Source: Acinetobacter corruptisaponis (lineage in GTDB: Bacteria; Pseudomonadota; Gammaproteobacteria; Pseudomonadales; Moraxellaceae). Taken from it: a stretch of DNA of 64,000 nt. The notes beneath the pieces were generated by a model. It did not search any database, had not been told where the DNA came from, and was given only the letters and a program-made list of their open reading frames with translations. Location: contig NZ_CP125669.1 in the NCBI RefSeq assembly GCF_030053775.1, forward strand, positions 186,001 to 250,000, in the 5' to 3' direction. The translations under genes and the position numbers were made by a program. Shown in pieces: positions 44,203 through 54,171 of this stretch (the first letter of the stretch is position 1; each line of letters opens with the position of its first letter).

Positions 44203-44880
44203 ATGTCTTTAAGAGTTGGTGTTGCTGCTTTTGGGTTATTGTTAAGTACTTCAGTTTTTTCGGCAGTTACCATCACTGCACCTGAGGAAATTGTGATTCT
44301 TGCGGTGAATGGTCAGGAAGTCAATAATGGCTTGATTCCGTCCAGCAAAAATAACTATCAGATTGATCCAGGTAATTTGACACTGAATGTACGTTACCGT
44401 GAGTATTTTGAACATTTAAATGGCGAACATGACATTGTTAAATCAGGTGTTGTCACCATTCAGGCATCTGATTTACAGGACAACCAGTCTTATACTTTGG
44501 GGCTGGTAAATGCGCCTAAAAACTTTGATGCCGCAAAAAAATATGCTGAACAGCCTACTGTAGCCATCTATGATCAAAATAAGAAGTTAATCGTTCAACA
44601 AACAGGCGCAAACAATGAAGCGCAGCCTTGGTTTTCAGGTAATAGCTTATTAGGGCGTACTCTGGATTTGACACAGAAGAATAAGAACAATGTGGTGAAT
44701 CAACCCGCGCCTGTATATGCTGCAACCACAACCTCTGCAACTGTAGCAGCACCCATAGCCATAACGACAACAACTGGAACAGCCAAAACCACAGACCAGC
44801 AGTTGGCTGAGTTATGGCAGAAAGCGTCCAAAGCTGAACGTCAAAAGTTTATGGCATGGTTAGCAGGTCAAACTAACTGA
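44203..44880 (+). CDS. DUF2057 (YccT-like) exported protein
   Basis: 225 residues. Signal peptide about 1-20 (VFSA|VT). Family core: ITAPEEIVILAVNGQEV, GNLTLNVRYREYFEH and YTLGLVNAPKNFDAA. An Ala/Thr-rich linker (about 168-200) precedes the C-terminal DQQLAELWQKA...FMAWL motif. YccT relatives inhibit curli; role here unknown. GAGAAGAG ribosome site; terminator follows. Confidence 0.85.
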   Translation: MSLRVGVAAFGLLLSTSVFSAVTITAPEEIVILAVNGQEVNNGLIPSSKNNYQIDPGNLTLNVRYREYFEHLNGEHDIVKSGVVTIQASDLQDNQSYTLGLVNAPKNFDAAKKYAEQPTVAIYDQNKKLIVQQTGANNEAQPWFSGNSLLGRTLDLTQKNKNNVVNQPAPVYAATTTSATVAAPIAITTTTGTAKTTDQQLAELWQKASKAERQKFMAWLAGQTN

Positions 44881-44902
44881 TTCAGTCATTGATTTGATAA
44901 AG

Positions 44903-44925
44903 ACCGATGTTATCATCGGTTTTTT
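44903..44925 (+). terminator. Terminator after DUF2057 gene
   Basis: ACCGATG/CATCGGT stem with TTAT loop and T-tract. Confidence 0.85.
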
Positions 44926-44944
44926 ATTCACTTTATGAAATAGA

Positions 44945-45475
44945 ATGTCTTTAAATATTAGAAAAGTAGAAAATGATGATCTGGAACAGCTTGTTGAATT
45001 AATCAATGCTGCTTACCGAACACAGTCGGGACGAAGCTGGACAACTGAACAGGCATTTGTGGCAGGTGATCGAATCAATAAAACCCAGTTAATCAACCAA
45101 CTTGGTCAAATCAATTTTGAATTATTTATTGGTGAAGCGCAATCAAAGCAACTGGTTGCCTGTATCGGACTGAGTTATCAACAAGATAGTGTTGAAATCG
45201 GTACGTTTGCCATTGATCCCTCTATCCAAAATTCAGGTTTTGGCAAAGAGATACTTGCCTATGCTGAACAGTTTGTTATGCAAAACCATCCATCAATTAC
45301 GCATTTCCTCATGTATGTACTGGATGTGAGAACTGAACTGATGGCTTATTATCAACGTCGGGGCTACCAGCTTACAGGAAAAACAGAGGCTTATCCTGTT
45401 GCGGCCAATGTAGGGCAGCCTTTAGTGCCTATTCAACTGGTTGAAATGAGGAAAGACATTTTAAGACAGCAATAA
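44945..45475 (+). CDS. GNAT-family N-acetyltransferase
   Basis: 176 residues. Acetyl-CoA-binding V-like loop with IQNSGFGKEILAYAEQF after EIGTFAIDPS; C-terminal YYQRRGYQLTGKTE is typical of the fold. Substrate unknown. Stands 65 bases after the previous gene, behind its terminator. Confidence 0.87.
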   Translation: MSLNIRKVENDDLEQLVELINAAYRTQSGRSWTTEQAFVAGDRINKTQLINQLGQINFELFIGEAQSKQLVACIGLSYQQDSVEIGTFAIDPSIQNSGFGKEILAYAEQFVMQNHPSITHFLMYVLDVRTELMAYYQRRGYQLTGKTEAYPVAANVGQPLVPIQLVEMRKDILRQQ

Positions 45476-45522
45476 AAATTGCCACAACTTAAATCAGTCA
45501 TGGCATTTTCGTTCAAACTAAA

Positions 45523-47178
45523 TTAAGCCTGATTTTCAGTCATTGAGACTGTTTCAACAGATTTTTGTATTGACCAGATTGAACCAATCGGTGCGGTTTG
45601 AGCACGATCATTGGCTTGTTGATAGAAACGCAGAAATACTAGAGCAAGACCAATCGCAATAATATCAATCCAGATCAGGTGACCTGTTGAATACCAAAGT
45701 CCTTGAATCGGAAAGATATAAGCGACAATTGATGTGAATGGAATTAATAACAGTACAATCGCAATCGCAAGGAAGAACTGTGGTAATGCACGGGCTGCAC
45801 CAATGACAAAGCTATAAGTTAAACTTGAGATAAACACCAGATAATAACTATACATGAATACATGGTTATGACTTTGTAATTGTGGTGTAATGACATATCC
45901 CCAGCGTCCTACCAGCATACTGCTAAACACGGCCAACATACAGCCTAAACATGCACCAATGGTTAAGTTTGCAATAAACATCACATCTTTACGTTGTTGC
46001 GGTGGTGGTAAATTTGGATTCTTCTGTTTACGCAAACGCGTCTCGATCCAAAGAATGTTACCTGAATAGAACAAATAAGCACCACCCAATCCAAAAAATA
46101 CATAAATCCAGCGAATAGAGTCACCCCCATAATTACCAAAATGCAAGGCAAACATGGAACGGATCAATGAAGATACATTACTTTCTTCTGTCGACAATGT
46201 CTCTGTTGAATAAGGTTTGGCTTGGTAGGGGTTAAAGCTCATGTAATCAAAATTATCGCCCCGCATCATACGGTCAGGATGATACAACGCCACAAAAGCC
46301 GAGGCTCGTTCAGGATTGTCCAGATTACCGAAACGAATGGCATCAATACGATATTCAGGTGCTGCCTTTTGAACCTTGGCAAAAATCTGTTCTACATTCA
46401 GCTCGGGCCGAGGTTCAGCAATTTGTGTAGGTGCAGGACGTTCAAAAATCGGTTTTTGAATCACTTTAGCCAGTGTACCGTATAAAATATCGTGGAATGC
46501 AAATACCACCACAGTCACACTGATAATGATATGAAATGGCAAGCTGGTAATTCCAATCACATTATGCGTATCCAGCCAGAAACGCTTTTTATTTTTCCCT
46601 TTGCGGACAGCAAAATAATCACTTACTAGTGTTGGCAGCAACACAACCAGGCCTGACATGATTGCAAGAAAATACAGGACTGCAACGACACCCATTACCA
46701 TTACACCCGCAGTATGATGACCAATCATGCCAGGGATGCCTGCTGTTTCATGCAGTTGCTCAATTAGCCAACCAAGTTTGGAGACATTCTGTTCTTTCGC
46801 AATGAGTTGACCATTCTGATCCAGCGTTGCCATCATACTGGTCTGGGCAATATCGAGATGATGGTCATCTTCCTCTCCCTCATGTGCAGCTTCCCAGTAG
46901 ATCGGCGAATTATGTGCTTCTGGTGAGTTAAAGCTAAGCGTAAAGGCTTTTTGCGTTTCAGGATATTTTGCCTGTGCCTGTGTGACCAACTGGTTATATT
47001 GATTGAGTTGAATTGGCGCCAGTTTTTGTAGGGGTGGTGATGCCCATTGACTTAAATGATGCTGAAACATGCTGAGGCCACCTGCAAAAAAGCAGATGAA
47101 CAACAAGATGCCTGCACTGATTCCAACCCATGTATGTAGGTTTTTGCCATGTTTGATGATATCTGCGCGAACTTTCAT
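45523..47178 (-). CDS. PepSY-associated transmembrane protein (iron uptake)
   Basis: 551 residues. Membrane helix at the N-terminus (about 18-40), a large periplasmic part with a His/Asp/Glu stretch (HEGEEDDHHLD), GMIGHHTAGVMVMG, and several further helices. Belongs to the PepSY_TM/PiuB-like proteins found with TonB siderophore receptors, proposed to reduce or release iron in the periplasm. Terminal gene of a three-gene unit divergent from the receptor; a Fur box lies upstream. Confidence 0.85.
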   Translation of the reverse strand: MKVRADIIKHGKNLHTWVGISAGILLFICFFAGGLSMFQHHLSQWASPPLQKLAPIQLNQYNQLVTQAQAKYPETQKAFTLSFNSPEAHNSPIYWEAAHEGEEDDHHLDIAQTSMMATLDQNGQLIAKEQNVSKLGWLIEQLHETAGIPGMIGHHTAGVMVMGVVAVLYFLAIMSGLVVLLPTLVSDYFAVRKGKNKKRFWLDTHNVIGITSLPFHIIISVTVVVFAFHDILYGTLAKVIQKPIFERPAPTQIAEPRPELNVEQIFAKVQKAAPEYRIDAIRFGNLDNPERASAFVALYHPDRMMRGDNFDYMSFNPYQAKPYSTETLSTEESNVSSLIRSMFALHFGNYGGDSIRWIYVFFGLGGAYLFYSGNILWIETRLRKQKNPNLPPPQQRKDVMFIANLTIGACLGCMLAVFSSMLVGRWGYVITPQLQSHNHVFMYSYYLVFISSLTYSFVIGAARALPQFFLAIAIVLLLIPFTSIVAYIFPIQGLWYSTGHLIWIDIIAIGLALVFLRFYQQANDRAQTAPIGSIWSIQKSVETVSMTENQA

Positions 47179-47179
47179 T

Positions 47180-47467
47180 TTAACCTCTTAAGCAGAACAG
47201 CAGTGCATAAGCAATGATATTGGCAATGCTAAAGATCACCAGACTTTGCCAACCTTTGGGAATAAAATAGGCAATAAAGAATACGAATAACCAAACCCAT
47301 GGAATGCTCCACATGGCAAGCTGGCCTGGCAGGGAACGTTCCACATGAGGCAGTGTCAGTAAAAATACCAGTGCGCCAATTGCAACGGCAAAACTTAATC
47401 CTAGAAATAAACCCACCAGTGTTTTTGTCCACCAGTCTGGTTGAATTTTTTGTTTTGAGATATTCAT
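47180..47467 (-). CDS. DUF3649-like membrane protein
   Basis: 95 residues, three membrane helices (LSFAVAIGALVFLLTL, MWSIPWVWLFVFFIAYF, LVIFSIANIIAYALL). Typical companion of PepSY proteins in iron-uptake loci. Overlaps the preceding gene by 4 bases (ATGA) and lies 1 base before the PepSY gene. Confidence 0.75.
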   Translation of the reverse strand: MNISKQKIQPDWWTKTLVGLFLGLSFAVAIGALVFLLTLPHVERSLPGQLAMWSIPWVWLFVFFIAYFIPKGWQSLVIFSIANIIAYALLFCLRG

Positions 47468-47727
47468 TGGGTGTTGCTCCTTTTGAATAAATTCAGGAAA
47501 GGAATAAATGACCAGACCAGTGTCATCACAGCAAGCCAGATCAGGACAGCGACTAATTTTGGAATGGAAAAGAATAAAATCAGCAGACCTGCAACCAACC
47601 CAGTTGCACCCAAATAAGTGAACGTTTTAGAAAGGCTGGATTTGAGTAAAATTTGATTGGGATGGCAGAGATAAAGGCTAATACAGCCCAGTAGGGTAAG
47701 TAGGATCCCCAATAGTTTAAAAAGCAT
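47464..47727 (-). CDS. DUF3325-like membrane protein
   Basis: 87 residues from ATG 47727, which has GGGG six bases upstream; an ATG six codons earlier lacks a ribosome site. Three membrane helices. First gene of the DUF3325-DUF3649-PepSY unit. A Fur box starts 17 bases upstream. Confidence 0.75.
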   Translation of the reverse strand: MLFKLLGILLTLLGCISLYLCHPNQILLKSSLSKTFTYLGATGLVAGLLILFFSIPKLVAVLIWLAVMTLVWSFIPFLNLFKRSNTQ

Positions 47728-47743
47728 AATTGCCCCAAATAGC

Positions 47744-47762
47744 ATTAATGATAATAATTATT
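47744..47762. promoter_or_regulatory. Fur box of the DUF3325 operon
   Basis: ATTAATGATAATAATTATT matches 15 of 19 positions and reads as overlapping half-sites. Positioned to control the minus-strand unit. Confidence 0.7.
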
Positions 47763-47860
47763 GTTTATATTAGTAAAAAATAAAAGCATTAAATATCTAG
47801 GCAAGATTGTATTTATTTGGACTATCAATCAAATAAGGATATTTAATGGAGAATTTGTTC

Positions 47861-47879
47861 GATAATGATAATAATATTG
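47861..47879. promoter_or_regulatory. Fur box of the siderophore receptor gene
   Basis: GATAATGATAATAATATTG, 15 of 19 positions, with the first 12 exact. It is 58 bases before the receptor start. Confidence 0.75.
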
Positions 47880-47936
47880 ATAAATATTCTCATTTGTGTA
47901 AAATGTAAGTAATTGTTAACTTACTGAGGGGTAAAG

Positions 47937-50198
47937 ATGAAACACCATAATTTATATACAGCCATGATGCTTGTTATGGTTGGGGGAACATCTGGAACAA
48001 TTCACGCAGCGGAATCAGCAGAAAACACAACATTACCGACCATCCATCTTAAAGCCGAGCAAGAAGCGACTGGTTATACCATTCAAAAATCAAAATCAGC
48101 TACAAAACTGGATTTATTTCTTAAAGAAACGCCTCAGACTGTTAGTGTAATTACTGAACAGCAAATAAAAGATCAAAATCTAACAAGTGTATCTGGAGTT
48201 CTTGATCAGATTCCTGGGGTTTATCGTCAAAGTTATGGTGCCACATCAGCATGGGGAACAGGCGGTGAATACACGTCTTATTATTCTCGCGGCTCAAAAA
48301 TCTTAAACTTTCAAATAGATGGTTTATTGTCGAGTCCTGCTATAGAAGGGCGTAACAACAATGCTCTTAGTAATATTGATACCGCCGTTTTTGAGAATGT
48401 GACTGTGGTCAAAGGGGCCACTGGACTATTAAATGGAAGTGGTTTACCAAGTGCCAGTGTGAATTTTAATCGTAAACATGCCACAGCAAATGCACGGTCG
48501 TCTGCCAAAGTAAGTTTTGGTTCGTGGAATACGTGGCGTAGTGAGATTGATGCCTCTCAGTCTTTAAATAACACAGGCTCTATTCGTGGACGTGTTGTTG
48601 CAGCCCATCAACAAGGTGACAGCTGGCAGAAATGGGGAGATTCTCAATCAACTATTTTATATGGTGTGGTAGATGCTGATCTGACAGATAAAACAACCGT
48701 AAGTGTTGGTACTTCTGTTAGCCGTAATGAAAGTGATGGGCAAAGCATTCATGCTTATGCAAATTTTGATGCCAAGAACATTCTGTCTTCAATGGGGCGT
48801 AAGGATAATGCTTCACCTCGTTGGGCATATACCCATACAGACAATATCAGTGCCTTTGCCCAACTCAAGCATGAGTTTGAAAATCATTGGCTATTTAATG
48901 CGAACTATAATTTTTCCACCACAGATACAGAAAGTATTTATGGAGTAATTGGGTCAAATACATCTGGCGTATATGAAGTTAAAGAGGGTAAGCGGGTTCA
49001 GGTGATTGGGCCAGATGGTAAGCCTTTATATTACACAAACTATGAAAATAACACTTCAACCGTTACAGCAGGTTATCAACACACCAAACCTGTAGAACAT
49101 TCTGTTGAGTTGGGATTAACAGGCCCATATCAATTATTGGGCCGAGAACATGAACTCATGGTAGGTGCCAATTTTCAGGATGTGGATCAAAATGACCCAT
49201 ATTACAACCGTGTGATGGGCGCACCTGGAGTAATTAATATAAAAACATGGAATGGAAATGTTGCTCAACCAAATGGATTATATACACCTGTAAAAACTGG
49301 AAACTCAATTCTACAATTTAGACAGTATGGTGGATATTTGGCAACTCGCTTAAATCTTTTAGATAACTTGAAAATGATTGTTGGTGGTCGTGTTTCGAAC
49401 TTTGACTATTATTCAGAATCAGGTAATCAGAAAAATGGGACTACAATTAAGGTTGATCATCAGTTCGCACCTTATGCTGGGCTGGTTTTTGATTTAAGTC
49501 CTAAATGGGCTGTCTATGGTAGCTATACCAGTATTTTTTCACCACAAGCAAACAAAGACTATCAAATGAAATTGCTTGATCCAAAAGAAGGTGATAGCTA
49601 TGAAGTTGGGGTAAAGGGTGAACTATTTGATGGTCGTGTAAATACCAGTTTGGCACTATTCCAGTCTGCTTTAGATAATATTGCAGTTGAAGCTGGAAAA
49701 TATGTAACGAATGAAGAGGTGCCAGGTGCTATTGCAGGGAATAGCTACTATCGCTCTGCTCAAGGGGCAAAGACCAAAGGTTTTGATATCGCAGTTTCTG
49801 GAGAAATCTTGCCTAATTTAAATCTTAATGGTGGATATACTTATTCAGAGACGAAAGAGAAAGGTGAGCGCATTAATACTGATATTCCAAAAGATCAGTT
49901 CAAATTATTTGCCACTTATAAACTTACAGGTGCACTGGAAAAGTTAACCGTTGGCACTGGCCTGACATGGCAGAACAAGATTTATAGCAGCTATGATATG
50001 GATGGCTTTGCTCGTGACACCAATGGTCAGAAGGCTTTTACATTGGTCGATGCAATGGCCAAGTATGAATTGAACCCTGACATAACGATTGGCCTAAACC
50101 TAAGCAATATTACGGATAAGACATATCGTCTAAATACCTCAAATCAAACTTTCGGCGCACCACGTAGTGTGACAGGTTCTGTTTCATTCAAGTTCTAA
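47937..50198 (+). CDS. TonB-dependent siderophore receptor (FhuE-like)
   Basis: 753 residues. Signal peptide about 1-24 (IHAAES), plug domain (about 50-190; ETPQTVSVITEQQIKDQN, FENVTVVKGATGLLNGSG), then a 22-strand-type barrel ending in the C-terminal Phe of SVSFKF. The plug wording is closest to FhuE-type ferric-coprogen or rhodotorulate receptors; the ligand is not certain. GAGGGG ribosome site and Fur box upstream. Confidence 0.9.
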   Translation: MKHHNLYTAMMLVMVGGTSGTIHAAESAENTTLPTIHLKAEQEATGYTIQKSKSATKLDLFLKETPQTVSVITEQQIKDQNLTSVSGVLDQIPGVYRQSYGATSAWGTGGEYTSYYSRGSKILNFQIDGLLSSPAIEGRNNNALSNIDTAVFENVTVVKGATGLLNGSGLPSASVNFNRKHATANARSSAKVSFGSWNTWRSEIDASQSLNNTGSIRGRVVAAHQQGDSWQKWGDSQSTILYGVVDADLTDKTTVSVGTSVSRNESDGQSIHAYANFDAKNILSSMGRKDNASPRWAYTHTDNISAFAQLKHEFENHWLFNANYNFSTTDTESIYGVIGSNTSGVYEVKEGKRVQVIGPDGKPLYYTNYENNTSTVTAGYQHTKPVEHSVELGLTGPYQLLGREHELMVGANFQDVDQNDPYYNRVMGAPGVINIKTWNGNVAQPNGLYTPVKTGNSILQFRQYGGYLATRLNLLDNLKMIVGGRVSNFDYYSESGNQKNGTTIKVDHQFAPYAGLVFDLSPKWAVYGSYTSIFSPQANKDYQMKLLDPKEGDSYEVGVKGELFDGRVNTSLALFQSALDNIAVEAGKYVTNEEVPGAIAGNSYYRSAQGAKTKGFDIAVSGEILPNLNLNGGYTYSETKEKGERINTDIPKDQFKLFATYKLTGALEKLTVGTGLTWQNKIYSSYDMDGFARDTNGQKAFTLVDAMAKYELNPDITIGLNLSNITDKTYRLNTSNQTFGAPRSVTGSVSFKF

Positions 50199-50220
50199 TT
50201 CTTTGGTAGTCTAAGTAATG

Positions 50221-50254
50221 AAAAAAGAGGAAGCAAATCTGCTTCCTCTTTTTT
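50221..50254. terminator. Bidirectional terminator
   Basis: 14-bp stem AAAAAAGAGGAAGC/GCTTCCTCTTTTTT, 6-base loop, between the receptor and the convergent cyd operon. Confidence 0.93.
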
Positions 50255-50271
50255 ATTTGATAGTTTGGAAA

Positions 50272-50568
50272 TCAATTACCAATCCAAATAAAGTAACCTA
50301 AAATCATCAAAGGCCAGGCAATAAAAGGGCTAAATAACCATTTCCATAACCAGAATCTTGGTATAAATCCCACGCCATGAATAAAGCCACCAGAAATTCC
50401 AATCATAACCAACATCAGTTGGCTATGGTTATAATGTCCGTTGGCATCCAGCATCAATGCAGGATGTACCAGTAAAATGGCAGCAAGGGGCAATGCCAAC
50501 AAAAACGAAACGGTCATTGCAAGCACTTGTGCCTTACTATTCTTCGGTGTTGTCATTGCTTGAGCCAT
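50272..50568 (-). CDS. ybgE: Cyd-operon membrane protein YbgE
   Basis: 98 residues, three membrane helices with SFLLALPLAAILLVHP, GGFIHGVGFIPR and WPLMILGYF. The size and place after cydX match YbgE of the cytochrome bd operon. Function unknown. Confidence 0.8.
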   Translation of the reverse strand: MAQAMTTPKNSKAQVLAMTVSFLLALPLAAILLVHPALMLDANGHYNHSQLMLVMIGISGGFIHGVGFIPRFWLWKWLFSPFIAWPLMILGYFIWIGN

Positions 50569-50571
50569 TAC

Positions 50572-50673
50572 TTATTCCTCATCTAAATCTTGATGGTGTT
50601 CAATGTAGAGTGCACTCAGCACACCCGCAAAACATGCCATCAAAATGCCTAGAATCCATGCAAAATACCACAT
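50572..50673 (-). CDS. cydX: Cytochrome bd small subunit CydX
   Basis: 33 residues: MWYFAWILG at the start, a single helix to about residue 24, and a short acidic tail (HHQDLDEE). GAGGAG eight bases upstream. Between cydB and ybgE, the usual place. CydX stabilises the CydAB haem site; too short for most gene callers. Confidence 0.9.
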   Translation of the reverse strand: MWYFAWILGILMACFAGVLSALYIEHHQDLDEE

Positions 50674-50687
50674 TTCACATCTCCTCA

Positions 50688-51833
50688 TTAGTACAAACTA
50701 TGTGAGTTTTCTTCAATTTGTTTGTTGGTGATGACACCCCACATTTTGTAGTAAGACCAAGAGGTATAGATCAAAATGAGAGGAACAAAAATACATGCGG
50801 CAACGGTCATAACCCCTAGTGTTTTATGGCTGGATACCGCATCCCACATGGTCAGGCTTGAAGCTGGATTGATGCTTGATGGCAATAAGAATGGGAACAA
50901 TGCAAAACCAGCGGTTAGGATTGCGCCCACAATCATCAGGCTTGTACCTGTAAAGCTTGCGGCAGCTTTTTGCTTGCCCGCGCTGATAATCACCAGCAAT
51001 GCACCAAGAATCGCTGCAATCGGTGCGGCCATCGTGATTGGATAAGTACCATAGTTATTCATCCAGCCATGATTGGTATTGGTCACTACATCTTTTGCCA
51101 GTGGATTTAGTGCGGCATTGGTATTAACCGCAGTAGCGTAGGCATAACCCTCGATACTTCCAAAGTATAACCATGCACCCGCTGCAAGGAAGCAGACCAG
51201 AAACACGATTGCCATGATCTGCGTTGCCTTGGCGGAACGGTTATGTAAGGCACCATCCGTGCGTAACATTAACCATGCACCGCCGTGAGCGCATAACATT
51301 GATAAACTTACGATACCACAGACAAGCGCAAATGGATTCAATAAGGCAAAGAAGCTACCTGTATATTGTGAACGCAACGTATCATCCAGACTGAATGGAA
51401 CACCTAGGAATAAGTTACCAAACGCGACACCAAACACCAATGCTGGAACTGCACCACCAATACATAGACCCCAGTCCCAAGAGTTACGCCATTGGGTATT
51501 TTCCAGCTTGGAACGATAGTCAAATCCGACAGGTCGCAGGAACAGGGCAAATAGGACCAATAGTAATGCCCAGTACATGCCTGAGAATGCGACGGCATAA
51601 ACCATTGGCCAGGCGGCGAACAGGGCACCGCCCGCAGTAATGAACCATACCTGATTGCCATCCCAGTGCGGCGCAATGGTGTTGATGGCGGCACGGCGTT
51701 CCGAGTCGGTCTTGCCTACGAATGGCATCAGTGCCATTGAGCCCATGTCGAAACCATCTGTGAGGGCAAAGCCAATCAGTAAAACACCAACCAGTACCCA
51801 CCAGATAATTTTGAGAAGTTCATATTCGATCAT
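50688..51833 (-). CDS. cydB: Cytochrome bd ubiquinol oxidase subunit II
   Basis: 381 residues, eight helices. [19 protein letters not shown] start, [23 protein letters not shown] and [12 protein letters not shown] are family signatures. Pairs with CydA in quinol oxidation; start overlaps the cydA stop by 4 bases. Confidence 0.96.
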   Translation of the reverse strand: MIEYELLKIIWWVLVGVLLIGFALTDGFDMGSMALMPFVGKTDSERRAAINTIAPHWDGNQVWFITAGGALFAAWPMVYAVAFSGMYWALLLVLFALFLRPVGFDYRSKLENTQWRNSWDWGLCIGGAVPALVFGVAFGNLFLGVPFSLDDTLRSQYTGSFFALLNPFALVCGIVSLSMLCAHGGAWLMLRTDGALHNRSAKATQIMAIVFLVCFLAAGAWLYFGSIEGYAYATAVNTNAALNPLAKDVVTNTNHGWMNNYGTYPITMAAPIAAILGALLVIISAGKQKAAASFTGTSLMIVGAILTAGFALFPFLLPSSINPASSLTMWDAVSSHKTLGVMTVAACIFVPLILIYTSWSYYKMWGVITNKQIEENSHSLY

Positions 51834-53410
51834 GATTGAGCCTCCCCAGTTTTTGCAGCCAGTTTCTCAAAGTGATATTTACCAGTATGTAAAGAACTTG
51901 GACCTAAACGAGCAAATTTGATCATTAAGTACATCTCAATGATAAGAAGTACGGTATAGAACGCTGCAAGTGCGATGATTGAACCCCACACATCACCCGT
52001 GCTTACGCTTGAAGCAGATAAATGTGTTGGCAGGATTTCACCGATTGACCAAGGTTGACGACCACCCTCAGCCACATACCAACCTGTTTGGGCCGCAATC
52101 CATGGGAGTGGGAGAGCAAACAAGGCATATTTAAGTAACCAGGGCTTGTTTTCTGCGTTGCGTTTTGCCACAGCCCAAGTTGCCAAAAGGAACAGCAATA
52201 GCATGAGGAAGCCAGAGGCAACCATGGCACGGAAAGAGAAGAACAATGCCGCTACATTAGGAATGGTGTCCTTTGTTGCTGCCTGAATGTGTTCTTCAGT
52301 TGCATCGACCACATTTGGAGAATATTTTTTCAATAAAAGGCCATAACCCAAGTCTTTCTGGTTTTTCTCAAATGAAGCAAGCAAGTCAGGAGATCGGTCT
52401 CCAGCACGAAGTTTTTCCAGCTCACTGTATGCAACCATACCATTACGGATACGGATTTCGTGTTCCTTCATCAAGTCATGGATACCAGTGACCTGTTTAT
52501 CGGTAGAACGTGTGGCAATCAGTCCCATTACAAAAGGAATCTTGATTGCATAGTCGGTACGCATTTCTTTCTGGTTGGGAATACCAAACAGGGTAAATGC
52601 AGCTGGCGCAGGTTCTGTATGCCATTCAGCTTCAATTGCAGCAAGTTTGGTTTTTTGAACATCACCTAGCTCATAGCCCGATTCATCACCCAGTAAGATG
52701 ACGCATAGGGTTGAGGCTAAACCGAAAATTGCGGCGATTGCGAAAGAGCGGCGTGCAAATGGTAAATCACGTTTCTTTAACAGGTAATAACTTGAGATCG
52801 CAAGTACAAAGATTGAACCTGTGACATAACCCGCAGAAACTGTGTGTACGAATTTAACCTGGGCAACAGGGTTGAAGATCAACGCGCCGAAGTCCACCAG
52901 TTCCATACGCATGGTTTCATAGTTAAATGCAGCACCAACGGGGTTCTGCATCCAGCCGTTGGCAATCAAAATCCACAGGGCAGACATATTGGAGCCAATT
53001 GCAACCAGCCACGTTACCCCTAAATGCTGCACTTTTGAGAGGCGATCCCAACCAAAGAAGAACAGGCCAATAAAGGTGGATTCAAGGAAGAAAGCCATCA
53101 GGCCTTCAATTGCGAGTGGCGCACCGAAGATGTCACCAACATAATGCGAGTAATACGCCCAGTTGGTACCAAACTGGAATTCCATGGTTAAGCCAGTGGT
53201 CACACCAAGGGCAAAGTTAATTCCGAAGAGTTTTCCCCAGAACTTGGTCATGTCTTTATAAATTTCTTTACCTGAAATCACATACGTGGTTTCCATAATG
53301 GCAAGAATAAACGCCAGACCTAGAGTGAGAGGAACGAAAAGAAAGTGATACATTGCGGTCATTGCGAATTGGAACCGCGAAAGATCGACCACGCTTTCAG
53401 AAATCATCAA
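51830..53410 (-). CDS. cydA: Cytochrome bd ubiquinol oxidase subunit I
   Basis: 526 residues, nine helices. Axial His22 in [13 protein letters not shown] (equal to His19 of E. coli), [12 protein letters not shown], and a long periplasmic Q-loop (about 240-375) as in the E. coli-type enzyme. High-affinity O2 reduction with three haems. Starts 4 bases inside the preceding small gene. Confidence 0.96.
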   Translation of the reverse strand: MMISESVVDLSRFQFAMTAMYHFLFVPLTLGLAFILAIMETTYVISGKEIYKDMTKFWGKLFGINFALGVTTGLTMEFQFGTNWAYYSHYVGDIFGAPLAIEGLMAFFLESTFIGLFFFGWDRLSKVQHLGVTWLVAIGSNMSALWILIANGWMQNPVGAAFNYETMRMELVDFGALIFNPVAQVKFVHTVSAGYVTGSIFVLAISSYYLLKKRDLPFARRSFAIAAIFGLASTLCVILLGDESGYELGDVQKTKLAAIEAEWHTEPAPAAFTLFGIPNQKEMRTDYAIKIPFVMGLIATRSTDKQVTGIHDLMKEHEIRIRNGMVAYSELEKLRAGDRSPDLLASFEKNQKDLGYGLLLKKYSPNVVDATEEHIQAATKDTIPNVAALFFSFRAMVASGFLMLLLFLLATWAVAKRNAENKPWLLKYALFALPLPWIAAQTGWYVAEGGRQPWSIGEILPTHLSASSVSTGDVWGSIIALAAFYTVLLIIEMYLMIKFARLGPSSLHTGKYHFEKLAAKTGEAQS

Positions 53411-53598
53411 CGTGTCTCCTGATTGTTGGGCAGGTCACCAGCAATACGCTCGGCAACTTGATTGTTAAAATCTTTTGGAATGGTTGGGGCATCGAACCAG
53501 ATATGTTTAATCAGCATAAGAATTGCAACTTTAATAATTAGAATAATTGCTATTTCCCAGATTAATCTTCGGTTTGGGTCTTGAGAACTTGTCTTCAT
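53407..53598 (-). CDS. cydP: Putative cytochrome oxidase small subunit CydP
   Basis: 63 residues, one membrane helix ([22 protein letters not shown]) with the conserved 'I..iK....ik..wF' spacing, then a short soluble tail. First gene of the cyd operon, overlapping cydA by 4 bases. Assignment by place and pattern. Confidence 0.75.
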   Translation of the reverse strand: MKTSSQDPNRRLIWEIAIILIIKVAILMLIKHIWFDAPTIPKDFNNQVAERIAGDLPNNQETR

Positions 53599-54171
53599 TG
53601 AGCCAGCCTCATATTTTTAAAGATGTTACACATTATTAATTAAAATTCATTAAAAATAAACCTTTTGTATACTTTAAATAAATGTATATTGTTATGTTAT
53701 ATAAAACAATAACTTAAAATTTAATTTTGGTTTTTAATAAATTGTTTTCTGAAATTTTTATTTTATGAATTAATCCGATTAAAATAGTCATGTTTGTGAA
53801 TTTAAATCCGATTAAAAAGATAGGGTTAATAATGAATTAAATAAAAATAAAACCAAGTAAAATGGTATGAATATAAAAACCATAATATTAACAAATGCTT
53901 GTGATTTTATTTACATAAAGAAATATTAACTACAATGAAATATCCATAAAACCTAGTGTATTAGTAGAGTTTTTGTTGAAAATGTAATGCATTTCTCTTT
54001 TATGTTTTGGTGTAAACTTGGATCAGGAATATGAGAAAAATGAAAGACTAAAGTTTTAAAATTTCAGCTATTTTTTTTGTAACAATTTGTAATATTGGCG
54101 ATTAAATCCTTTTGATCTCATTGAGACTGTGAGGAAATCAACTTTTTATATGATTTAAGACAAGTCTAAGC
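53599..54171. other. AT-rich upstream region of the cyd operon
   Basis: 573 bases without a gene. It must hold the cyd promoter and perhaps a divergent spacer. AATCCGATTAAAA occurs twice, at 53772-53784 and 53805-53817, 33 bases (three helical turns) apart, which may be a protein-binding pair. I see no clear FNR or ArcA site. Confidence 0.45.
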
